The notes beneath the pieces were generated by a model, which worked only from the letters and a program-made list of their open reading frames with translations, had not been told where the DNA came from and did no database searches. This document shows positions 1 to 8,607 of a stretch of 39,879 bases of DNA, one piece after another. The translations under genes were made by a program, and so were the position numbers. The DNA lies in NCBI RefSeq assembly GCF_000772945.1, contig NZ_JPVN01000030.1, positions 1 through 39,879 on the forward strand, given 5' to 3'. The first letter of the stretch is position 1, and each line of letters opens with the position of its first letter. This DNA comes from Ureibacillus manganicus DSM 26584 (GTDB lineage Bacteria; Bacillota; Bacilli; Bacillales_A; Planococcaceae).

Positions 1-13
1 CGGTTTGATGAGG

Positions 14-48
14 GGGTGGCCATGAAAATGGTCACCCTACTCTATTTT
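14..48 (+). terminator. Intrinsic terminator of a gene upstream of the window
   Basis: Arms 14-23 (GGGTGGCCAT) and 28-37 (ATGGTCACCC) form a 10-bp stem with one G-U pair around a GAAA tetraloop. A T-rich run (TCTATTTTGTTT) follows. It probably ends a plus-strand gene lying to the left of the window; none of that gene's coding sequence is visible here. Confidence 0.7.
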
Positions 49-100
49 GTTTATAGTTCCTATAAAAGTATACTTCGGATTACTTATGTTGTTTGTGTTT

Positions 101-256
101 TCACGAAAATCAACTTTACGTGACAGTAGAGTTGAAAAATTAAGCCGAGTTGTCACGAAAGCCAAGTTTAAGTGACAGTATAGAGGGAAAATCAAGCTGA
201 GTTGTCACGAAAGCCAATTTTATATGCCAGTATAGATGAAAAATAAAGATGAGATG
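101..256. repeat. Three tandem copies of a 52-bp repeat
   Basis: Three head-to-tail units start at 101, 153 and 205, each exactly 52 bp and each opening with TCACGAAA. Copies 1 and 2 are close; copy 3 has drifted. In copies 1 and 2 the opening TCAC(G) is matched by (C)GTGAC about 18 bp later, so each unit could form a short hairpin; copy 3 has lost the second arm. Fifty-two is not a multiple of three and no ribosome site precedes an open frame, so this is non-coding. Confidence 0.85.
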
Positions 257-497
257 CCCTAAAAGCATTGAATAGTCTGTATTGGGAATAGGTAGTAGTA
301 CCACAGCAAGCACCACTTTTTTGCACAAAAATTCGATACTAAAAAGGATAGGTTTTATCATCCAGAACCTATCCTTATTTAAGAAGATCAATTCAATTAG
401 AAGCGGTCCCATGAATACTTTGTTTATTCGCAAATGTGATCATAATCAAAAAAATAAACTCTGCACTCTCACCACATTATTGTTTTTTTGCATACTA
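257..497. other. Gene-free stretch downstream of the LytTR gene
   Basis: Together with the 52-bp repeats this makes about 450 bp without a gene. The only ordered element is the hairpin at 344-376. Short open frames exist on both strands but none has a ribosome site or a recognisable product. Confidence 0.6.
338..376 (-). terminator. Intrinsic terminator of the LytTR regulator gene
   Basis: Perfect 11-bp arms AAGGATAGGTT (344-354) and AACCTATCCTT (366-376) enclose an 11-nt loop. Read on the minus strand the stem runs into a T tract (TTTTTAG), about 120 bp past the stop of the gene at 498-1163. Confidence 0.7.
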
Positions 498-1163
498 TTA
501 AAATTCTAATATCTTTTTTAACTCGCTAATGTACGATTGACTAACTGGCAATTCTACATTGTTTTTTAACACAATAACAAAGTTTGAAGCAATATCTTTA
601 GTTATTTTTTTAATAAAGTATATATTTAAAATATATGAACGATGTATTCGAATAAAACAATTTGGTAATCTTGTCTGTAGCTCTTTTAACGTTATATTTG
701 ATTTATACTGTTCGCTATTTGTATAAAACCAAGTTCGTTTTTGGAGACTTTCGATATAAAAAATTTGATCGATGGGAACGGGTGTCCAATCTTCATCATT
801 TTTCCCTGTCAAGAATTGATAGGGTTCACGCTTTTCAATAGGAGATGAAGGTAAAACAATAATTAGTGCAGCATCCTTTCGGTCGATAGAAATAGGGTAC
901 CCAATTGTTAGATACGGCTCGCCAAAGATGGAATTATCCACAAACTCTGATTTAATCTTCGTTTTAAGTACTTTTGCCGCAACACTTTCTTCTTTAATCA
1001 TATTCTGGATTTTTAAATTTGAGTGCTGTTTACTCAACAAGGTGAAAATATAATCTTCACCAGTTGCAATAATAATTGAGGCTTCTTTAGGAACCCAATC
1101 TTGCAAAATTATTGAAAGTTGATTCAGTTCATCCCCGCAAAGATTTAAATCGTTCATCTTCAT
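498..1163 (-). CDS. LytTR-domain one-component transcriptional regulator
   Basis: A 221-aa cytoplasmic DNA-binding protein. The C-terminal half (about residues 120-221) is a LytTR domain: it has the IDQIFYIES strand, the TLKELQTRLP segment and the hallmark FIRIHRSYILN. There is no phospho-acceptor receiver domain. The N-terminal ~115 residues look like a small PAS/Cache-type sensor (alternating strands ending GEPYLTIGYPI and AALIIVLP), so it probably senses a ligand directly. The ATG at 1163 is preceded by AAAGGAG nine bases upstream; a second ATG two codons later is also possible. The gene is divergent from aceA across about 207 bp. Control of the glyoxylate genes is inferred from that position only. 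The family assignment is firm; the ligand is unknown. Confidence 0.85.
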   Translation of the reverse strand: MKMNDLNLCGDELNQLSIILQDWVPKEASIIIATGEDYIFTLLSKQHSNLKIQNMIKEESVAAKVLKTKIKSEFVDNSIFGEPYLTIGYPISIDRKDAALIIVLPSSPIEKREPYQFLTGKNDEDWTPVPIDQIFYIESLQKRTWFYTNSEQYKSNITLKELQTRLPNCFIRIHRSYILNIYFIKKITKDIASNFVIVLKNNVELPVSQSYISELKKILEF

Positions 1164-1370
1164 AAAACCATTCTCCTTTGAAAATTTGAGTCATCCTTAA
1201 AATAGACTATTCTATCCTAATATTTAACTCTTTTGTCAGAAAATAATGAAAATAAACTCATGCTGTTATATATTAATTTACAACAAATACACCTGTTATG
1301 GAACAGAATTCTAAATTTTTTATATATTAATAGAGTGTATTGAAAAATTGCGGAAGGTGTGAATTTTTAC
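1164..1370. promoter_or_regulatory. Divergent control region, LytTR gene / aceA, with a 12-bp direct repeat
   Basis: The very A/T-rich intergenic region holds an exact 12-bp direct repeat, TTATATATTAAT, at 1266-1277 and 1320-1331, 54 bp apart. The second copy lies where the aceA core promoter would be. No convincing CcpA cre box was found by eye. The copies are candidate regulator sites, but low sequence complexity makes chance repeats possible. Confidence 0.4.
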
Positions 1371-2654
1371 ATGTCAACAAGACAAGAAAAAATTGAAGCG
1401 ATTAAAAAAGACTGGGCAGAAAATCCAAGATGGAAGGGAATTACACGTCCATATAGTCCGGAAGAAGTAGTAAGGTTACAAGGTTCGGTAGTTGTGGAAC
1501 AAACTTTAGCTAAACGTGGTGCTGCAAGACTTTGGAAGTCATTACATGAAGAAGATTTTGTTAATGCTCTTGGTGCGTTAACAGGTAATCAAGCAGTTCA
1601 ACAAGTAAAAGCTGGTTTGAAGGCAATTTACTTATCTGGTTGGCAAGTGGCTGCTGATGCTAACTTAGCGGGCCAAATGTATCCAGATCAATCATTATAT
1701 CCTGCAAATTCTGTTCCAGCAGTAGTAAAACGTATAAATCAAGCTTTACAAAGAGCAGATCAAATTGATCATGCTGAAGGGCGAAATGATGGGTTTGATT
1801 GGTTTGCACCAATCGTTGCTGATGCTGAAGCAGGCTTTGGAGGGCCATTAAATGTATTTGAACTTGTAAAAGGAATGATAGAAGCGGGGGCTGCTGGAGT
1901 CCATCTGGAGGACCAACTAGCTTCAGAGAAAAAGTGTGGTCATTTAGGTGGGAAGGTATTGCTTCCTACTCAAAATGCAGTCCGCAACTTAGTAGCTGCA
2001 CGACTTGCGATGGATGTGTTAGGTGTAGAGGCAATATTAATTGCACGAACGGATGCAGATGCTGCTGATATGGTCACAAGTGATATTGATCCTCGTGATG
2101 CTGAGTTTATAACTGGTGAACGTACTCCAGAAGGGTTCTTCAAAACGAAAGCAGGTATTAAACAAGCAATTGCTCGTGGATTAGCATACGCACCTTATGC
2201 TGATTTAATTTGGTGTGAGACATCAAATCCATCATTAGAAGAAGCTCGTGAATTCGCAGCCGGAATACATGCTGAGTTCCCAGGTAAAATGTTAGCTTAT
2301 AACTGTTCACCATCATTTAACTGGAAGGCAAAGCTATCTGATAAAGAGATTGCCGATTTCCAACGTGAAATTGCAAAATTGGGTTACAAGTTCCAATTTG
2401 TTACTTTAGCTGGATTCCACTCATTAAATTACTCTATGTTTGAACTTGCCCACGATTATAAAGATCATGGCATGGCTGCTTACTCTAAATTACAACAAGC
2501 AGAGTTTGCTGCAGAATCGAAAGGTTATACTGCAACAAGACATCAACGCGAAGTTGGAACAGGCTACTTTGATGAAGTTGCTCAAACAATTTCAGGTGGA
2601 ACATCATCTACTACTGCAATGGCTGGCTCAACTGAAGCGGAGCAATTCGTTTAA
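1371..2654 (+). CDS. aceA: Isocitrate lyase
   Basis: Cleaves isocitrate to glyoxylate and succinate, the first step of the glyoxylate shunt, in the cytoplasm. The 427-aa protein has the family-typical opening [12 protein letters not shown] and the active-site motif KKCGHLGGK, with the catalytic Cys at residue 189. The Mg-binding region ([15 protein letters not shown]) and the late NCSPSFNWK motif are also present. The start is taken at ATG 1371, behind GGAAGGTG with 11 bases of spacing; a GTG twelve bases earlier is in frame but overlaps the ribosome site. aceB follows 159 bp downstream on the same strand, so the shunt is encoded as a block. Length and motifs are those of a normal, intact bacterial enzyme. 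Confidence 0.97.
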   Translation: MSTRQEKIEAIKKDWAENPRWKGITRPYSPEEVVRLQGSVVVEQTLAKRGAARLWKSLHEEDFVNALGALTGNQAVQQVKAGLKAIYLSGWQVAADANLAGQMYPDQSLYPANSVPAVVKRINQALQRADQIDHAEGRNDGFDWFAPIVADAEAGFGGPLNVFELVKGMIEAGAAGVHLEDQLASEKKCGHLGGKVLLPTQNAVRNLVAARLAMDVLGVEAILIARTDADAADMVTSDIDPRDAEFITGERTPEGFFKTKAGIKQAIARGLAYAPYADLIWCETSNPSLEEAREFAAGIHAEFPGKMLAYNCSPSFNWKAKLSDKEIADFQREIAKLGYKFQFVTLAGFHSLNYSMFELAHDYKDHGMAAYSKLQQAEFAAESKGYTATRHQREVGTGYFDEVAQTISGGTSSTTAMAGSTEAEQFV

Positions 2655-2705
2655 GTTCAAACAGAATAAGTCAAAGCGTTTTTAAAGTTTGTAAAAACAG
2701 ATGAT

Positions 2706-2781
2706 GCCTTGGTTAAAAGCGCATAAGTTTATATCACATCACATACTTAAATTTAGAGTGCCTTTTATCAAGGCCGTTTTT
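2706..2781 (+). terminator. Long hairpin plus T-run between aceA and aceB (terminator or attenuator)
   Basis: The left arm 2706-2719 (GCCTTGGTTAAAAG) pairs with 2762-2774 (CTTTTATCAAGGC) with one G-U and one bulge. The loop is 42 nt and the stem runs into GTTTTTAC. It sits 50 bp after the aceA stop and 33 bp before the aceB ATG. It could stop most aceA transcripts, or set unequal aceA/aceB levels by partial read-through. The long loop lowers confidence. Confidence 0.5.
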
Positions 2782-2813
2782 ACGATTTCAATTAAGGGTG
2801 GGGATATTTCTAA

Positions 2814-4415
2814 ATGGAACATGCAATTTCAGAAAAGCTAAAAATCGTTGGGGAACTATCTGAGGATGCAAAGGAAATTCTAACTCCAGAAGCACTAGAA
2901 TTCCTTTTCAATCTTCATGTTCAATTTAATGAGCGAAGAAAGACATTGTTGCAGAATAGACAGGAACGTCAAAAAAATTTAGATGCTGGAGAAAAGCTTG
3001 ACTTCCTTAAAGAAACAATAGAAATACGAGAAGGAAATTGGACAATTGCACCACTTCCAGAAGATTTGAAAGACCGTAGAGTTGAAATTACAGGTCCTGC
3101 AGTTGACCGTAAAATGGTTATTAACGCTTTAAATTCTGGGGCAAAAATGTTTATGGCATGTTTTGAAGATGCATCAACACCAACTTGGGAAAACATGATT
3201 GCAGGGCAGATTAATATGCGTGATTCAATAAGAAGAACCATCCAATTTACTCAACCTGGAACTGGTAAGCAATATTCACTAAAAGAGAACTCAGCTGTAT
3301 TATTAGTTCGTCCAAGAGGGTTACATTTGCTTGAAAAGAATGTTCTCGTCAATAATGAACCAATGTCAGGTAGCTTCTTTGACTTTGGACTTTACTTCTT
3401 CCACAATGCGAAAGAAGCACTAGCACGAGGAACGGGTCCATATTTTTATTTACCTAAACTGGAGAGTCATTTAGAAGCGCGTTTATGGAATGATGTGTTT
3501 GTCTTTGCGCAGGATTATGTAGGGATTCCACAAGGTACAATTAAAGCTACTGTGTTAATAGAAACTATTCTAGCTGCTTTTGAAATGGATGAAATTCTTT
3601 ATGAGTTAAAAGAACATTCAGCAGGATTAAACTGCGGTCGCTGGGATTATATTTTCAGCTATATAAAACGATTAAGAAATCAACCAGATGTGATTTTACC
3701 AGATCGTGGCCAAGTAACGATGACCGTACCATTTATGAAAGCATATACTTCTTTATGTATTCAGACTTGTCACAAACGAAATGCGCCAGCTATGGGAGGA
3801 ATGGCAGCCCAAATTCCAATTAAGGGTGACTCACTGGCTAATGAAATGGCCTTTGAAAAAGTACGCGAAGATAAACGTCGTGAAGCAACAGATGGTCATG
3901 ACGGTACTTGGGTGGCACACCCAGGTTTAGTACCTGTTGCAATGGAGCAATTTGATGCTGTTATGAAAACACCTAACCAAATCCATAGGAAACGTGAAGA
4001 TGTTGTTGTTACTGCAGAGGAACTTGTAGCTGTTCCAGAGGGGACGATAACAGAGGAAGGTCTTCGTATTAATGCAAGCGTAGGGGTACAATACATTGCT
4101 TCTTGGCTAAGAGGAAATGGTGCTGCTCCAATTAATAACTTAATGGAGGATGCAGCAACAGCAGAAATCTCTCGTACACAAGTATGGCAATGGATTCGTC
4201 ATGAAAAGGGAATTTTAGATGATGGACGTAAAGTAACATTGGAATTAGTATATGATATTCTCCAAGAAGAACTTGCTAAAATTAAAAATAGCGTTGGGGA
4301 GCAAGTATATCAAAGTGGCAGATATGATGAGGCCGCTGAATTATTTAAATCATTGATAGATCAAGATGAGTTTGTAGAATTTCTAACTTTGCCAGGTTAT
4401 GAGAAAATAAGCTAA
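2814..4415 (+). CDS. aceB: Malate synthase A
   Basis: Condenses glyoxylate with acetyl-CoA to malate, completing the glyoxylate shunt begun by aceA just upstream. At 533 aa it matches malate synthase A; the longer G isoform is excluded. It carries the A-type signature [15 protein letters not shown] (from about residue 270), the [16 protein letters not shown] segment holding an active-site Glu, and [14 protein letters not shown]. The C-terminal [13 protein letters not shown] helical plug is also present. GGGTGGGG lies ten bases before the ATG. A single terminator at 4439-4482 follows. Nothing appears damaged. Confidence 0.97.
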   Translation: MEHAISEKLKIVGELSEDAKEILTPEALEFLFNLHVQFNERRKTLLQNRQERQKNLDAGEKLDFLKETIEIREGNWTIAPLPEDLKDRRVEITGPAVDRKMVINALNSGAKMFMACFEDASTPTWENMIAGQINMRDSIRRTIQFTQPGTGKQYSLKENSAVLLVRPRGLHLLEKNVLVNNEPMSGSFFDFGLYFFHNAKEALARGTGPYFYLPKLESHLEARLWNDVFVFAQDYVGIPQGTIKATVLIETILAAFEMDEILYELKEHSAGLNCGRWDYIFSYIKRLRNQPDVILPDRGQVTMTVPFMKAYTSLCIQTCHKRNAPAMGGMAAQIPIKGDSLANEMAFEKVREDKRREATDGHDGTWVAHPGLVPVAMEQFDAVMKTPNQIHRKREDVVVTAEELVAVPEGTITEEGLRINASVGVQYIASWLRGNGAAPINNLMEDAATAEISRTQVWQWIRHEKGILDDGRKVTLELVYDILQEELAKIKNSVGEQVYQSGRYDEAAELFKSLIDQDEFVEFLTLPGYEKIS

Positions 4416-4438
4416 TACTAATAATCCTTTGTTATGAA

Positions 4439-4482
4439 AAAGTCTTACGAGGTCTAATAGGCACGTAAGACTTTCTTTATTT
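4439..4482 (+). terminator. Intrinsic terminator after aceB
   Basis: Perfect 11-bp arms AAAGTCTTACG (4439-4449) and CGTAAGACTTT (4464-4474) have a 14-nt loop, followed by CTTTATTTT. Confidence 0.85.
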
Positions 4483-4526
4483 TGCTACGAAATGCCATAT
4501 ATTCTACCTATAACAAGATAATATTC

Positions 4527-4575
4527 ATCTTTCTATTTATAAATAGAGGGATAGTTACATAGTTTGTAGAAAGAT
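4527..4575. promoter_or_regulatory. Nested palindromes upstream of the aminotransferase gene
   Basis: A perfect 16-bp palindrome, TCTATTTATAAATAGA (4532-4547), lies inside a wider inverted repeat ATCTTTCTA (4527-4535) / TAGAAAGAT (4567-4575). It is 36-84 bp before the ATG at 4611, a usual place for an operator. The sequence is A/T-rich and no specific regulator can be named. Confidence 0.4.
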
Positions 4576-4610
4576 AGAATAAAGAACTATTGATAGCAAA
4601 GGAGATTATT

Positions 4611-5780
4611 ATGAGAAATCAAGATATTTTATTAGTCCCAGGGCCAACGCCTGTAGTCGATGAAATATATGATGCACTTACAAACGAAACGAGAGGCCAT
4701 ACAGATCCACGCTTTGTCGAAATATTTAAAAATGCACTTCAACAAACAAAAGAACTATTAAAAACAGATGGAGAGGTCTTTATCGTTGCAGGATCAGGTA
4801 CATTAGCAATGGAAATGGCAATTGTAAATACCGTCGGAAAAGGGGAAAGATTACTTGTAATTAGCCATGGGTATTTTGGCGATCGTTTTACACCATTAGC
4901 AAAGGCTTTTGGAATCGAAGTTGACATTCTACAAGCAGAATGGGGTAAACAGGTAGATCTTGCATTAGTTGAAGAAAAATTAAAAGAAACTCAATATAAA
5001 GCTGTCACTATCACTCATGCAGATACATCAACAGGTGTAGTTTCAGATTTAGAGCAACTGGTACCACTTATTAAACATAGTGGGGCTCTTGTTATTGTAG
5101 ATGGCGTCGTTGCCACAGCTGCCTTGGATGAAAACATGAGCAAAGCATATGGCAATCCAGAATATAAAATTGACGTCGTTTTAACTGGTTCTCAAAAAGC
5201 AATAGGTGTACCGCCAGGGTTAGCAATTATTGCATTTAACCAATCGGCTCTTGATGCACGCAAGGCATTAGGGGATATACCTGCTTACTACGCAGACATT
5301 CAAAACTGGATACCAATTATGAAGGACCCATCAAAATATTTTGCTACACCACCAGTGAATATGATCTATGCATATAATGAGGCATTAAAAATTGTTTTAG
5401 AAGAAGGAATCGAAAAGAGAGAACAACGTCATATTGCATACGGTCAGGCTATCCGTGCGGCATTAAGAACATATGGAATGACGCCATTAGCTAGTGAAGC
5501 TGTTGCTGCACCAACTTTAAGTTGTCTTTTATATCCAGAAGGTGTTGATGATGCTTTGTTCCGAACAAAGCTTTCACAAAGAGGGATTATCGTTGCAGGT
5601 GCTTTAGCACATCTAGTAGGAAAAGCCTTCCGTATTGGCCATATGGGGAATACGACCGCAGATATGCTTGAAAGAGCGCTTAGTGAAATTGGCGAGGTAT
5701 TACATGAGCTTGATAAACATGTAGATATTGATGCAGCAATAAATGTGTTTAAAGAAAAATTAGCACAAGGTGTAAATTAA
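4611..5780 (+). CDS. PLP-dependent glyoxylate-type aminotransferase (alanine--glyoxylate / PucG-like)
   Basis: A class V aminotransferase of 389 aa. It probably transfers an amino group from alanine, serine or a ureide to glyoxylate, giving glycine. Family features are LLVPGPTPV at the start, the GSGTLAMEMA cofactor loop, and TGSQKAIGVPPGLA with the Schiff-base lysine at residue 196. The C-terminal FRIGHMGNT motif is also seen. The start is ATG 4611, six bases after AAAGGAG; an in-frame TTG seven codons earlier lacks its own site. It stands alone with its own terminator, directly after the glyoxylate shunt genes. That supports glyoxylate as amino acceptor but does not identify the donor. PucG-type ureidoglycine aminotransferases look alike at this level. 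Confidence 0.85.
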   Translation: MRNQDILLVPGPTPVVDEIYDALTNETRGHTDPRFVEIFKNALQQTKELLKTDGEVFIVAGSGTLAMEMAIVNTVGKGERLLVISHGYFGDRFTPLAKAFGIEVDILQAEWGKQVDLALVEEKLKETQYKAVTITHADTSTGVVSDLEQLVPLIKHSGALVIVDGVVATAALDENMSKAYGNPEYKIDVVLTGSQKAIGVPPGLAIIAFNQSALDARKALGDIPAYYADIQNWIPIMKDPSKYFATPPVNMIYAYNEALKIVLEEGIEKREQRHIAYGQAIRAALRTYGMTPLASEAVAAPTLSCLLYPEGVDDALFRTKLSQRGIIVAGALAHLVGKAFRIGHMGNTTADMLERALSEIGEVLHELDKHVDIDAAINVFKEKLAQGVN

Positions 5781-5795
5781 AAATTAATCATTATT

Positions 5796-5835
5796 AAGCT
5801 CGAGTACGTTACTATGGCGCTACTCGGGCTTTTCT
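5796..5835 (+). terminator. Intrinsic terminator after the aminotransferase gene
   Basis: Arms 5796-5806 (AAGCTCGAGTA) and 5821-5831 (TACTCGGGCTT) form an 11-bp stem with one G-U pair, followed by TTTCTATAT. Confidence 0.8.
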
Positions 5836-5941
5836 ATATGTGCTAGATTGTCAGATAAGCGTTATACTAGATTAAGATAGTAAAATAAAGCAAAGCAAAA
5901 ATTCGAATAATCTAATAAGAAATAGATTTGGAGGATCCCTT

Positions 5942-6325
5942 ATGAAAGAAGATTTCCAATTAGATGCTGTTAGTGGAAAAGAAAAACACTATTCACCTAA
6001 AAACTTTATAACTAAAATTAAGTTTAGTGGTTTGAAATTAGGATTTAAGGCATTACATGGTGCAGCCACATTATTTAGTGCAATTAAAAGCCCTGATATG
6101 CCTAAAAAAGATAAATTGCTTATTGCAGGGGTGCTTGGTTATTTTATCTTACCAATTGATTTAATAGCTGACTTTCTTCCAGCAGTAGGATTAGCTGATG
6201 ATGCTTTTTTAATCATGCAAGCAATATCAACAATCTATTCTTCTATTACAGATGAGATGAAAGAAGATGGTCATCTGCTATTAAAGAAAATTTTTGGAGA
6301 AAAATATGAATATAAAGATGAATAA
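5942..6325 (+). CDS. DUF1232 (YkvA-like) small membrane-associated protein
   Basis: A 127-aa protein with a basic N-terminal half and a DUF1232 core at about residues 60-90. The core is recognised from GYFILPIDLIADFLPAVG followed by LADDA, the family's conserved PxDLIxDFxPxxGxxDD pattern. It has one or two hydrophobic helices, so membrane association is likely. GGAGG stands about eight bases before the ATG. The transglutaminase-like gene starts 29 bp downstream with no terminator between, so the two probably share a transcript. The biochemical role of the family is not established. Confidence 0.8.
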   Translation: MKEDFQLDAVSGKEKHYSPKNFITKIKFSGLKLGFKALHGAATLFSAIKSPDMPKKDKLLIAGVLGYFILPIDLIADFLPAVGLADDAFLIMQAISTIYSSITDEMKEDGHLLLKKIFGEKYEYKDE

Positions 6326-6354
6326 TTAGAGATACCTAAGTATGAGGTGTTCTT

Positions 6355-7620
6355 ATGTTAAAGAAAATTACTTTCATAGTACTATTAATAGTATTAATAA
6401 AACCAGCTTACGATCACGGCCCAAGACTGTTAAATGACTTAACTAATTTTTTAAATGATCATTCCAATGAAATTACTGATGCAACAAGTGAAATCATAAC
6501 AGTAGTTTCAGATGGGGTAAATAATATTAAGTCAAATTTATCGAATGTTACTACTTCTAATACAACAAAGAATTCTACTCTACAAAATGAGGTTCAGAGT
6601 GTAGAAGAATTGACAAATGCATTTTACTATCATTTTAGTAATTGGGATACTGAATTTGAAATCCAATATAAAGGTAGTACAAGTGACATTGAACATATTA
6701 TTGAACAGGCTATCTCTGATGCCGTAAGTAAAGACCAGTATATCGAAGGCCATCTTTCCGACCGGAAGATTGAATATGAATATGGATTAATGAGTGCAAA
6801 AATAAATGTGTATCAACAATACTTAACAGATCCTGAACAAGAAGTATTAGTAAATGTCGAAGTAAATGAGATTCTCTCTACTGTAAAGCCAGAGAGCATG
6901 ACTGATTTTGAAAAAGTTAAGTTTGTAAATGATTATATTGTGAAAAACACATCATATAGTGAAGACACAAATGCTAGCCCACATAGTGCATGCGCGGTTG
7001 TAAGTGAGGGAAAAGGGGTATGCCAAGGATATGCATTACTTGCTTTGAAACTGCTACAAGAATTAGGGGTTGAATCTAAATATGTAGTGGGTGAAGTTTA
7101 TACTGGAGGGCATGCATGGAATCTAGTAAAGGTAGATGGTGAATGGTACCATTTAGATACAACTTGGAATGACCCTGTTCCAGACCGCGAAAATACAGTT
7201 AGTTATAAATACTTTCTAATTAACGATGCTCAGATGAAACTAGATCATGCATGGGAAAAGACAAATTATCCAGAATCAAATAGCGCAAAATACGCATTTA
7301 TGAAACAGGTTGATCATGCATATGAGTTAAATGGATATATGTATTACAGCAATTTAGAAGACAATAACATATTATACCGTGTCGACTTGAATACAGGAGT
7401 CAGCGAGCGAGTAACTGATAGTCGTGCTCAATATATTGTAGGGTATGGAGATTGGTTATACTTTAGTAACTACTCCAATGGAGCCTATTTATCAAAAATA
7501 CGTACTGATGGAACTGATGAGTCCACATTATATCAAACAGAAGTTAAAAATTTGTTTATAGAAGATGCCTATTTGTATTTCTTTACACCTGATGGGTTGA
7601 AGAAAATGGCGTTACAATAA
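6355..7620 (+). CDS. Membrane-anchored transglutaminase-like protein with C-terminal propeller-like region
   Basis: A 421-aa protein. Residues 3-18 form a hydrophobic N-terminal anchor, so the rest is probably outside the membrane. A transglutaminase/protease-like core spans about residues 180-275 and has a complete Cys-His-Asp triad: C223 in GKGVCQGYALLAL, H253 in GGHAWN and D268 in YHLDTTWND. Residues 315-421 contain repeated aromatic strand motifs (GYMYYSN, DWLYFSNYSNG, AYLYFFTPDG) typical of DUF5050-type beta-propeller blades. Related proteins act as surface proteases or peptide cross-linkers, or are inactive scaffolds; the intact triad argues for activity. The ATG follows GAGGTG. It shares a likely transcript with the DUF1232 gene. 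Confidence 0.8.
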   Translation: MLKKITFIVLLIVLIKPAYDHGPRLLNDLTNFLNDHSNEITDATSEIITVVSDGVNNIKSNLSNVTTSNTTKNSTLQNEVQSVEELTNAFYYHFSNWDTEFEIQYKGSTSDIEHIIEQAISDAVSKDQYIEGHLSDRKIEYEYGLMSAKINVYQQYLTDPEQEVLVNVEVNEILSTVKPESMTDFEKVKFVNDYIVKNTSYSEDTNASPHSACAVVSEGKGVCQGYALLALKLLQELGVESKYVVGEVYTGGHAWNLVKVDGEWYHLDTTWNDPVPDRENTVSYKYFLINDAQMKLDHAWEKTNYPESNSAKYAFMKQVDHAYELNGYMYYSNLEDNNILYRVDLNTGVSERVTDSRAQYIVGYGDWLYFSNYSNGAYLSKIRTDGTDESTLYQTEVKNLFIEDAYLYFFTPDGLKKMALQ

Positions 7621-7625
7621 AGATT

Positions 7626-7667
7626 AAGAACTGCAACCACATGCTATTAGTGGCTGCAGTTCTTTTT
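7626..7667 (+). terminator. Bidirectional terminator between convergent genes
   Basis: The 15-nt arms 7626-7640 and 7650-7664 (AAGAACTGCA... and ...TGCAGTTCTT) pair with one mismatch around a 9-nt loop and run into T5. The kinase gene on the opposite strand ends at 7666, within the T tract, so the same hairpin can serve both genes. Confidence 0.85.
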
Positions 7668-8607
7668 ATTTCATTTCGTATAATGCTCGATTAACGATAT
7701 ATTGAATAGGTTGTTCTTTGCATAACTCAAAAGATAGGTTTGGATAACTTCTCCTCATGTTTTCAATAAATAGTCTTCGTATGATGGAATGGTTTTGAAG
7801 AATACCACCATTTAAGTAAAGTGTGAATGGCTCATTTGTTATATTAATTTTCTGTAGTGTTGTTTCGGCTAAATTGGTTAGTTCTAGGGCTGCATTAAGT
7901 GCAATTTCCTTTGCTATTGTATCCCCGCGATTCACTGCATCAATAAGGATTGAACTAATACCTGCTACTTGAGCATTTGTATATTCGGAACGATAAAGCC
8001 AGGTTAACATTTCACCTAGATGGTTAACTTGTAATTTCTCATATAATAGGTCTTTAAGTATAGTATGTTCTTTAGAACGGCCATCTTCACATTTGACTAC
8101 GGCACGAATAATTTGCTGACCTATCCAATAACCACTACCTTCATCTGCAGCGCGGTGACCAAATCCACCGGTACGAACGATAGTTCCTTCACTATTAATG
8201 GCATAAGCAATAGAACCGGTACCAGATAAAATCAGCGCACCTGGTTTCCCCGCAGTAATCCCCTTTAAAGTTGATAGAACATCGTTTTCTACAATGATTG
8301 TATGGATATGAAAAGGAACATTGTTAAAAGCTTTTTCAATAATTGCCTTTACGGTTGATAGGTCATAATCTGTATCAATCCCCGCCATTGCAAAAGCCAC
8401 AATTTCTATATTTTCATGAGGGATTGCTTGATATGCATCAAGCAATAAGTCAGTGATTACTTTTTCAACCTTTTCTGTTCCAATTGCGTGATAGTTAGAG
8501 CCTGTTGATGTTTTCTCAAAAAGTTTCTCCTGATCTTTTGAATAGATTACGAGAGTTGTTTTTGTTGCTCCACCATCAACGGCCATGACGAGTCGATTTT
8601 TATTCAT
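7666..8607 (-). CDS. BadF/BadG-family kinase (N-acetylglucosamine / N-acetylmuramate kinase-like)
   Basis: A 313-aa ASKHA-fold ATPase. Phosphate-1 loop AVDGGATKT lies at residues 9-17. Phosphate-2 loop ILSGTGSIAYA is followed by GGFGHRAADEGSGYWIG, the block typical of bacterial GlcNAc kinases and MurK. It likely phosphorylates an amino sugar, for example GlcNAc or MurNAc recovered from peptidoglycan. Its ATG directly follows the TAA of the lyase gene (no intervening base), so the two are translationally coupled. No murQ, phosphotransferase or glycosidase gene lies nearby, so the sugar is not fixed by context. The family also contains glucosamine kinases and 2-hydroxyacyl-CoA dehydratase activators; the motifs favour an amino-sugar kinase. 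Confidence 0.75.
   Translation of the reverse strand: MNKNRLVMAVDGGATKTTLVIYSKDQEKLFEKTSTGSNYHAIGTEKVEKVITDLLLDAYQAIPHENIEIVAFAMAGIDTDYDLSTVKAIIEKAFNNVPFHIHTIIVENDVLSTLKGITAGKPGALILSGTGSIAYAINSEGTIVRTGGFGHRAADEGSGYWIGQQIIRAVVKCEDGRSKEHTILKDLLYEKLQVNHLGEMLTWLYRSEYTNAQVAGISSILIDAVNRGDTIAKEIALNAALELTNLAETTLQKINITNEPFTLYLNGGILQNHSIIRRLFIENMRRSYPNLSFELCKEQPIQYIVNRALYEMK

Noticed and set aside
282..509. 75-codon plus-strand frame and a 97-codon minus-strand frame in the left gap
   Set aside because: Low complexity, no ribosome site, and they cross the terminator hairpin at 344-376.
1359..1370. Four-codon longer N-terminus of isocitrate lyase from GTG 1359
   Set aside because: The GTG overlaps the ribosome site that serves ATG 1371, and the family starts like the shorter form.
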